Source of the DNA: Pseudomonadota bacterium
Lineage (GTDB): Bacteria > Pseudomonadota > Alphaproteobacteria > Acetobacterales > Acetobacteraceae
Reading direction: 5' to 3'
Assembly: GCA_021780935.1 (NCBI GenBank)
Contig: JAJXXT010000036.1
Location: 1-17,635 of the forward strand
DNA: 17,635 nt
How positions within the stretch are numbered: the first letter of the stretch is position 1; each line of letters starts with the position of its first letter. Both the position numbers and the translations under genes were made by a program. The notes below the pieces were generated by a model, which ran no database searches, was not told where the DNA came from, and was given only the letters and a program-made list of their open reading frames with translations. Of this stretch, positions 13,319 through 17,635 are shown in pieces.

Positions 13319-14750
13319 GAAATATCGGGGGACCGCTCGCATCCTGGCCGTCCGTTTCGGGCTGAACGGCGGGCGCATTCTCGACCTCGATACCGGCTTC
13401 GAGCAGCGCGCGGGCCGCGGCGGCACGGAACCCGGGCGGGCCAAAGACCTCCACCAGCTCCCACCCCCGCCGCCGGACGCAGGCCACCAGTTCGGCGATG
13501 GCGACATCGTCGGCGTCCCCGACGACATCGATGCGGTCATGGCGGTCGATGAGCCGCGTGCCGGTGTCGAGGGTCAGGATGAGCGCCTGAGATTCCGTGT
13601 GCCAGTCGACGGCGCGGATGCGCGCGGCGATAGTCTCGGGCACCCAGTCCAGGTCGTAGTGCCGCCGCAGGCAGCGGGCGAGCCAGCGGCGGCGGCGCGC
13701 CGCGCGGTCGGCTGACGGGGCCACCAGGCGGATGGTGCGGACCCGGAGCCGCGGCGCCGGCGACCGCCAGTCGGCCTCCGCCCTCCTTCCCTCCGATGCC
13801 CTCCTCCCCTCCGATGCGCCGGCCTCGCCACTGCGACCAGGTGGCGTCGGCGGCGCGCGCCGGGCCGGCATCGGAGCCACCTCCTCCGCCACCGGGATGG
13901 GCCGTGGCACCGGCACCGCGGCGACCGCCCGCATCCGCGCCGCGACGGTGCGCCTGGGCTGACGCAGCAGCCGGTGCAGCGCCCCGACCAGGACCGGGTC
14001 ATTCCCCTCCCCCGCCGCCTCGACCAGCCAGGTCCCCGCCTTGTCGCCAGGCCGCAGGGTCAGGCCGGAGGGTGCCAGCGCCGCGGCGAAGGCAACGGCG
14101 TCGTCCGACCGCTCCCAGGCCGCCTTCACCAGAAGGCGGGCCTCCGGCAGGGAGACACCGCGCCGGGCGGCGACCTGATGGCGCCGGGCACCGTAGGCGG
14201 CGCGCGGACGAGGGCCATCGGCCAGCCGGGCGACCTTCGCGGCCTCCACCGGCCGCCCCTCCTGTTCCAGCGCCCGCGCGACCGCCGCGTTCCAGCGTCC
14301 GGTCACCGGCGCGTGACCGAGGCGCAGCTCGGCCAGCCGGGCGATTTTCTCCTGCCGCGGCCGCATCCAGCGGCTGTCGAGCACCCGCCGGCGAACCGGG
14401 TCCCATTCCGGCACCAGCAGATGCCAGTGCTTTTCATGGCCGGCCCCGCCCGCCCGCTTCTTGCGGTGCTCGACCACGACGCAGCGCTCGGGGGCGAAGC
14501 CGAATTCCCCGGCCAGGTCGCGCATCACCCGCGCCGCCTCGGCCGGACTGGTGGCCGCCTCGGGGCTGATTTTGAAATGGCGGAGGGCGTATTTCCTGCC
14601 CGCCGCGGCGGCATCCCGGCGCATCACGCCGAGGTCCTCGGCGGCGCCGTGCAGCACCGTGATGGCCTCGTTGGCCGGGCCGGCGAAGACATGGCGGACC
14701 AGGGCGGCGAGGTCCACTGCGACGCCGAGGCGGGCGGACTGGATAATCAT
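13311..14750 (-). CDS. mobA: Mobilisation relaxase with LPD7-like C-terminal domain
   Basis: The protein has 479 residues. Residues about 1-180 look like a relaxase/mobilisation nuclease domain. H105, H108 and H110 (GHEKHWHLLVPEWDP) fit the metal-binding histidine motif of relaxases that nick oriT. I could not assign the catalytic tyrosine; YALRHF near residue 54 is one candidate. A proline- and arginine-rich linker (about 290-340) precedes a C-terminal domain. There TGTRLIDRHDRIDVVGDADD and GWELVEVFGPPGFRAAAA resemble the LPD7 domain found on large conjugative proteins. The start overlaps the mobC stop (ATGA), so the two are coupled. With no transfer pilus genes present, the plasmid is mobilisable rather than self-transmissible. 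The MOB class is uncertain. Confidence 0.78.
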   Translation of the reverse strand: MIIQSARLGVAVDLAALVRHVFAGPANEAITVLHGAAEDLGVMRRDAAAAGRKYALRHFKISPEAATSPAEAARVMRDLAGEFGFAPERCVVVEHRKKRAGGAGHEKHWHLLVPEWDPVRRRVLDSRWMRPRQEKIARLAELRLGHAPVTGRWNAAVARALEQEGRPVEAAKVARLADGPRPRAAYGARRHQVAARRGVSLPEARLLVKAAWERSDDAVAFAAALAPSGLTLRPGDKAGTWLVEAAGEGNDPVLVGALHRLLRQPRRTVAARMRAVAAVPVPRPIPVAEEVAPMPARRAPPTPPGRSGEAGASEGRRASEGRRAEADWRSPAPRLRVRTIRLVAPSADRAARRRRWLARCLRRHYDLDWVPETIAARIRAVDWHTESQALILTLDTGTRLIDRHDRIDVVGDADDVAIAELVACVRRRGWELVEVFGPPGFRAAAARALLEAGIEVENAPAVQPETDGQDASGPPIFHG

Positions 14751-15166
14751 CGCCGCCTGGCTCTCTGCCCGGCCCGCTCGACCCAGCGCATGAGCGATTC
14801 GGTTCGCCGCCGCATCACCGCGAGGTCGGCCGCGGCGGCGGCCAGCGCGGCCTCGTGGGCGGCGCCGCTGGGCCGGCGGCCGGCCTTCAGCTCGGTGTTG
14901 AGGGCGCGGGCGAGCTGATTGAGGTTGTTGCCGACGCCACGGCCGAGCTCGACCCGCAGGGCGGCAATTTCGGCCCGCAGCTCGGCGGCGGTGGCACCGG
15001 CCAGCGCCGCCGCGTCGGCTGCCTCGCGCAGCCAGGCGGCGAGAGAGAGGTGCGCGGCAGCGGCGGCGTCCCGCCAGGCCTCGCGCTGCGCCGCCGAGGT
15101 GCCGCTGAGCTTGACCACGTCCTCGCGGCGCGGCCGATGGGTGGGGATGTCACGATGGTCTTCCAT
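14747..15166 (-). CDS. mobC: MobC-like relaxosome accessory protein
   Basis: The protein has 139 residues from ATG 15166, with GGAGGG just upstream. The frame stays open further upstream but only through low-complexity and repeat DNA. The N-terminus (VVKLSGTSAAQREAWRDAAA, LSLAAWLREAA) suits a ribbon-helix-helix-type binding domain. The segment GRGVGNNLNQLARALN carries the NLNQ motif typical of the MobC family. MobC binds oriT and helps the relaxase open the nic site. It is cotranscribed and coupled with the relaxase gene. Confidence 0.85.
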   Translation of the reverse strand: MEDHRDIPTHRPRREDVVKLSGTSAAQREAWRDAAAAAHLSLAAWLREAADAAALAGATAAELRAEIAALRVELGRGVGNNLNQLARALNTELKAGRRPSGAAHEAALAAAAADLAVMRRRTESLMRWVERAGQRARRR

Positions 15167-15203
15167 GGTTCCCTCCTGTGGCGTTGGCGCCCGGGAGGGG
15201 GGT

Positions 15204-15259
15204 CCACGGGGGGCTTCGCCCCCCTGGCCAGGTTTGCCGCTGGGGCCACACTTGTGGCC
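15204..15259. promoter_or_regulatory. Hairpin-rich region upstream of mobC, possible oriT
   Basis: GGGGGGC-TTC-GCCCCCC (15208-15224) and GGCCACA-CT-TGTGGCC (15244-15259) are two perfect inverted repeats within 60 bases upstream of mobC. Mobilisation plasmids often carry oriT here, with inverted repeats beside the nic site. I could not recognise a known nic sequence, so the oriT call is positional only. The first hairpin could instead act on mobC expression. Confidence 0.35.
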
Positions 15260-15378
15260 ACACGCGGCACGCCTGGCACTGTCCTTCCCTCCCAGGCTCT
15301 CACCCCCAGTCTGCGGGGAGGCTTGGCAAGAGAGAGTCGGTTTAGTGCGGCGCCAGGAGCCCGGCTGCCGACGGATGA

Positions 15379-15618
15379 CCATGCGGCCATGAGACCAAGG
15401 GTCCAGGTACCCATAGGCGCGAGTGGCCAAGTGGGCCGACCGCCAAGGCCCCACAAGTCAGAGGCGCCATAAGAGCCAAGGACCACAAGCCCAAGAGGCT
15501 ACGTGACCAGGTCACCACAAGCCCGACCGGGAAAGAGCCCAAGTGGGCCTGGTCCCGGAGTGCCGGATAGCCTCGTGGGACGAGCGCCTGATGGCACATT
15601 GGCATCAGTACCGGACCT
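15379..15618. repeat. Degenerate tandem array with 8-bp period
   Basis: Cut into consecutive octamers from 15379, 20 of 30 units begin with CC. CCAAG occurs in this register at 15395, 15427, 15443, 15491 and 15539 (one more at 15476, one base off). CCACAAG falls in register at 15451, 15483 and 15515, exactly 32 bp apart. Typical units are ccaagtgg, ccacaagc, ccaggtca and ccataaga. The array ends where the parE remnant breaks off. It could be a slippage-generated spacer, an iteron-like binding platform or part of oriT. Frames read through it are not credible proteins. Confidence 0.7.
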
Positions 15619-15788
15619 CGGGCGGAACCGATTCCAGGGTTTGCGGCGAGGAGCACGAACGCCGCCTCGATGCGGTCGGGAAGCCTGTCCGCCGCCTTCG
15701 GGTCGTCGCTGGCGATGTAGAGCCAGATCTCAATCAGGTCGTCCTCGGCGCGGGCCGTGCGTAGGCAGGTCGGCAAGCGCCCTCTCAC
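15606..15788 (-). pseudogene. Truncated ParE-like toxin remnant
   Basis: From GTG 15788 the frame gives RTARAEDDLIEIWLYIASDD and then FVLLAANPGIGSAR, the N-terminal half of a ParE toxin. After this, PEVRY appears in another frame and the rest is replaced by the octamer array. The C-terminal half with the active surface is lost, so it is inactive. The GTG start overlaps the stop of the parD remnant, the usual parDE arrangement. Confidence 0.7.
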
Positions 15789-15990
15789 TCCGTCTCGGGC
15801 GAGACTGCCTTGAACCGGCGGCGGGCTTCACGCCTGAGGGCCGCCATGTCGCCGTGGCGGCCGGGGCCGCTTTCCAGCCCCTCGGCCCAGAGCTGCTGCA
15901 ACTCGGCGCGGTCGTGCTGGCGCAGCGTCCGGCGCAGTTTCCACTCGCGCAGGGCTCGCGCACCTCACCAAGCCGCATCCCAGTCGGATT
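15785..15990 (-). pseudogene. Decayed ParD-like antitoxin remnant
   Basis: The end of an antitoxin reads ALREWKLRRTLRQHDRAELQ, then GLESGPGRHGDMAALRREAR, and stops at 15785. This is a typical ParD C-terminus. Upstream, EVRE lies one base out of frame with ALREW, so a single-base loss near 15955 breaks the gene, and the N-terminal DNA-binding part is not recognisable. Together with the truncated toxin it forms a dead second parDE locus. Confidence 0.6.
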
Positions 15991-16040
15991 TCAACCCTCC
16001 GTACCCCCGCAGCCGTGTTCCCGGAGGCACCCATGGTCAA

Positions 16041-16072
16041 AGAAAAACAGAAAATCGTTTATCTGTTTTTCT
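16041..16072 (-). terminator. Hairpin at the end of the par operon
   Basis: AGAAAAACAGA (16041-16051) and TCTGTTTTTCT (16062-16072) form perfect 11-bp arms around a 10-base loop that includes the stop codon of the RHH gene. On the minus strand the second arm ends in a T-rich run (TTTTTCTTTG), which suits a terminator. The arm also contains the CTGTTTTTCTGTG box that recurs inverted upstream of parA, so it may instead be a binding site. Confidence 0.45.
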
Positions 16073-16322
16073 GTGTGTAGCTTTCGATGAAGCGTATGAC
16101 CTCGGCGACCATCTTCGTGCCCTGCAACGCGCAGGCTGCCTTGAACCGCGCGTGCAGTTCGGGCGGCAGGTCAATCGTGAGCCGCGCAGGTTTTCCGGCC
16201 TTCGCTTCCCGACGCTGGACTGTCGGCTTTCCGGCCGCCGTTCCTTCTCCGACCCAAGCATCAGCCGCTGCGTTTGGGTTGGTGGGACGGTTGGCGGGAA
16301 GTTTGAAGGGTGTCTTGCTCAT
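16059..16322 (-). CDS. Small RHH partition partner of ParA (ParB/ParG-like)
   Basis: The protein has 87 residues. The first 45 are low-complexity and probably disordered, as in ParG-type proteins. Residues about 45-85 (ARLTIDLPPELHARFKAACA, then MVAEVIRFIESY) form a ribbon-helix-helix DNA-binding domain. Its ATG overlaps the parA TGA. Such proteins bind the centromere, activate the ParA ATPase through the flexible N-terminus and repress the par promoter. Naming it parB or parG would need comparison. Its last codons form the first arm of the hairpin at 16041-16072. Confidence 0.75.
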   Translation of the reverse strand: MSKTPFKLPANRPTNPNAAADAWVGEGTAAGKPTVQRREAKAGKPARLTIDLPPELHARFKAACALQGTKMVAEVIRFIESYTQKNR

Positions 16323-16945
16323 GTTGTCGCCTCTAGCTCGCGAAGGATGGCTCGGATTTCCTCGGCGGCGGCTCCCTTCGGTTCGCTCTCGATGACCGTC
16401 GAGCCAGCGGTCAGGGTCTGGGCATAGACGATGCGCTGCGTGGTCCCTGCCGTCATGATTGGAAGCTCAAAGCCGGCGAGCGCATCCGTAATCTCCCGAC
16501 CCAGCACCGACCGGCCGATTTTCCGTGAAACCACAAATACGGATTTCTGTGTTTCTTTGAATGTTCGTGCTTCCTGCACCAACTTGACCGTCTCCCGGCT
16601 GGCCCAGAAATCTGCTCCGCTCGGTTGCACCGGGATGAGCACGATGTCGGCGGCAAGGATGGCTGACCGGGCGACCTCGTAATTTCGGGGCGCGCCATCG
16701 ATGATGACGTGGTCGTAGTCGGCGGCTATCGGCGGCAGGTCGCGGTGCAGGACCGGCTTTGCCAGCCCCATCACCTGAAAGGGTGGCGGGCTTTCGCGAA
16801 CCGCGGCCCAGTCCTGCGCCGTTTGCTGCGGATCCGCGTCGACCACCAGCACACGTTTTCCTCGTTCCGACATTGCGGCGGCCAGGTTCAGCGCGAGCGT
16901 GGTTTTGCCCGCGCCGCCCTTCTGGCTCATCACGGCGATAATCAC
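16319..16945 (-). CDS. parA: ParA-family plasmid partition ATPase
   Basis: The protein has 208 residues from GTG 16945, with GAGGG five bases upstream. The deviant Walker A motif KGGAGKTT has signature lysine K9 and K14. LVVDADPQQT (Walker A') and HVIIDGAP (Walker B, D83) follow. The length matches the short type Ib/ParF-like ParA proteins that lack an N-terminal HTH, so repression of the operon should come from the RHH partner encoded next. It binds the nucleoid with ATP and drives plasmid copies apart. It is cotranscribed with the RHH gene by stop-start overlap and lies downstream of rep on the same strand. Confidence 0.93.
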   Translation of the reverse strand: MIIAVMSQKGGAGKTTLALNLAAAMSERGKRVLVVDADPQQTAQDWAAVRESPPPFQVMGLAKPVLHRDLPPIAADYDHVIIDGAPRNYEVARSAILAADIVLIPVQPSGADFWASRETVKLVQEARTFKETQKSVFVVSRKIGRSVLGREITDALAGFELPIMTAGTTQRIVYAQTLTAGSTVIESEPKGAAAEEIRAILRELEATT

Positions 16946-16958
16946 GGAAACCCTCTTT

Positions 16959-17030
16959 CACAGAAAAACAGAATTACGGAATCCGTGTTTCATTTTACAC
17001 AGAAACACAGAAACGGCAATGTCATTGCCG
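16959..17030. promoter_or_regulatory. Par control region: repeated boxes and a 17-bp palindrome
   Basis: An AT-rich block directly upstream of parA holds CACAGAAA three times (16959, then in tandem at 16998 and 17006). The tandem pair abuts a perfect palindrome, CGGCAATG-T-CATTGCCG (17014-17030). A near-palindrome ACGGAATCCGT lies at 16976-16986. The inverse box TTTCTGTG recurs at 16068 and 17232, and inside parA at 16544. This is a likely operator and/or centromere bound by the RHH protein. Confidence 0.6.
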
Positions 17031-17331
17031 GACCCTCTGGGGCCTGGTCGGGCTCTTGGGAGGGCGTCCTTGTCCCAATGCCCTTGCGACGACCTGGAGC
17101 GACCGGTGTGAGGGCGTCCGTGAGGACCTTGGCGAGTTTGATGTCCTGGGTGGAATACCGCCTGGGGGGTTTGGGGGCGGGGCGCCCCCAAGGCAAAGCA
17201 AGACCGTGCGCGCCGGTTGGCGCGCTCCGCCTTTCTGTGTGTTTTCCTGTTGGTTTGGGTCGGTCAGGTCATTGGGTCAGGGGAGATAAGGTTGGGGGAG
17301 TGTTTCCCGGCATGAGGTGCCGTCCGGTCAA
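17031..17331. other. Intergenic stretch between rep end and par control region
   Basis: No credible gene is seen. It holds GAGGGCGTCC twice (17060-17069 and 17110-17119, 50 bp apart), a hairpin TTGGGGGC-GGGGC-GCCCCCAA (17171-17191) that may end rep transcription, and a further TTTCTGTG box (17232). The par promoter or part of the origin could lie here; neither is shown by the sequence. Confidence 0.4.
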
Positions 17332-17635
17332 TCACCGAGGATTCCCGGCCTGCATCGCCTGGCCGAGCCGGGCCAGCGCCGCCGCCAGCGCGTCGCCCGG
17401 GGCGCCGGCGAGGATGCCGACGACGCTACGGAGCGTGCCGCCGGCGCGCGCCTCGGCCGCCGCCTGGGCCAGCGGGGAGGGCAGGGGAGGGGTTGCGCCC
17501 CATGCGTCGGGCCAGGGCGCGGGCGGCTCCGGCGGCTCCCGATAGCCGCGCCAGCGCGCGCACGGCAGCACGGCGTAGGCGTTGGTCTCCTGCTCGCGCA
17601 CGAAGCGGCCGTCGCGCCAGCTCTCGGCGCAGCGC
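17332..17635 (-). CDS. Plasmid replication initiator, C-terminal part (continues at the left end)
   Basis: This is the 3' part of the rep frame whose start is at 519. The frames join without a break across the terminal overlap because 17635 corresponds to 139. Residues after the winged helix read REQETNAYAVLPCARWRG, then a proline-rich linker and an alanine-rich helix (LAGAPGDALAAALARLG) ending at 17332. A GTG at 17601 could be mistaken for a start, but the upstream frame shows it is internal. Confidence 0.7.
   Translation of the reverse strand, partial: RCAESWRDGRFVREQETNAYAVLPCARWRGYREPPEPPAPWPDAWGATPPLPSPLAQAAAEARAGGTLRSVVGILAGAPGDALAAALARLGQAMQAGNPR
17497..17635. repeat. Terminal overlap, right copy
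   Basis: This is the second copy of the first 139 bases; 137 of 139 positions match and the last 126 are identical. The two differences sit near the left edge of the window, where an assembly end is least reliable. Confidence 0.85.

Noticed and set aside
13796..14918. Long plus-strand frames opposite the relaxase gene.
   Set aside because: Proline-, arginine- and alanine-rich translations without motifs; they are opposite-strand shadows of the high-GC relaxase and mobC genes.
15342..15605. Continuation of the ParE-like frame through the octamer array.
   Set aside because: The translation only mirrors the 8-bp repeat (runs of L, G, P, H) and has no ParE C-terminus; it is not a fusion protein.

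Overview
The window looks like one complete small circular plasmid of about 17.5 kb that was opened inside its replication gene. The first 139 bases reappear as the last 139 bases with two mismatches, and a replication-initiator reading frame runs in frame across that overlap. Base composition is high in G+C. The gene set (MobC and relaxase, ParA with a small ribbon-helix-helix partner, several toxin-antitoxin loci) suits an alphaproteobacterium, perhaps of the Acetobacteraceae or a relative; the host is an inference. No rRNA or tRNA gene was seen.

Backbone, all on the minus strand and reading leftwards across the join: rep (519 to 1, then 17635 to 17332), parA and its small RHH partner (16945 to 16059), a decayed parDE pair (about 15990 to 15606), a degenerate 8-bp-period repeat array (15379-15618), a possible oriT region, mobC, the relaxase gene mobA, and a frameshifted small gene after it. 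An AT-rich control region before parA holds repeated CACAGAAA boxes and a perfect 17-bp palindrome.

Accessory region 1 (about 870-8200): a remnant type I-E CRISPR array without cas genes (exact 61-bp period), cut by what looks like an IS21-family end; an XRE-type HTH protein with a KOW-like tail; a frameshifted small gene; then a compact cluster. In that cluster a DUF1156/COG1743-type DNA methyltransferase with four CxxC pairs is translationally coupled to a PD-(D/E)XK nuclease. Divergent from it is a large helical protein ending in the RNxxxHG motif of DUF4209, which reads as a HEPN-type RNase motif. The two divergent genes share start-codon bases. I infer a restriction-modification system with an RNA-targeting or abortive arm; this is the best candidate for an undescribed system here.

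Accessory region 2 (about 8260-13000): a tyrosine recombinase in an operon with an RHH antitoxin and a PIN toxin, a dif-like site upstream, a truncated MazF/PemK-like toxin, a stray antitoxin 5' fragment, a parDE pair whose toxin seems to start at ATT, a secreted beta-propeller protein coupled to parE, and a secreted lipocalin-like protein. The mix of intact, truncated and decayed stability modules, CRISPR scar and IS scar points to repeated recombination on this plasmid.
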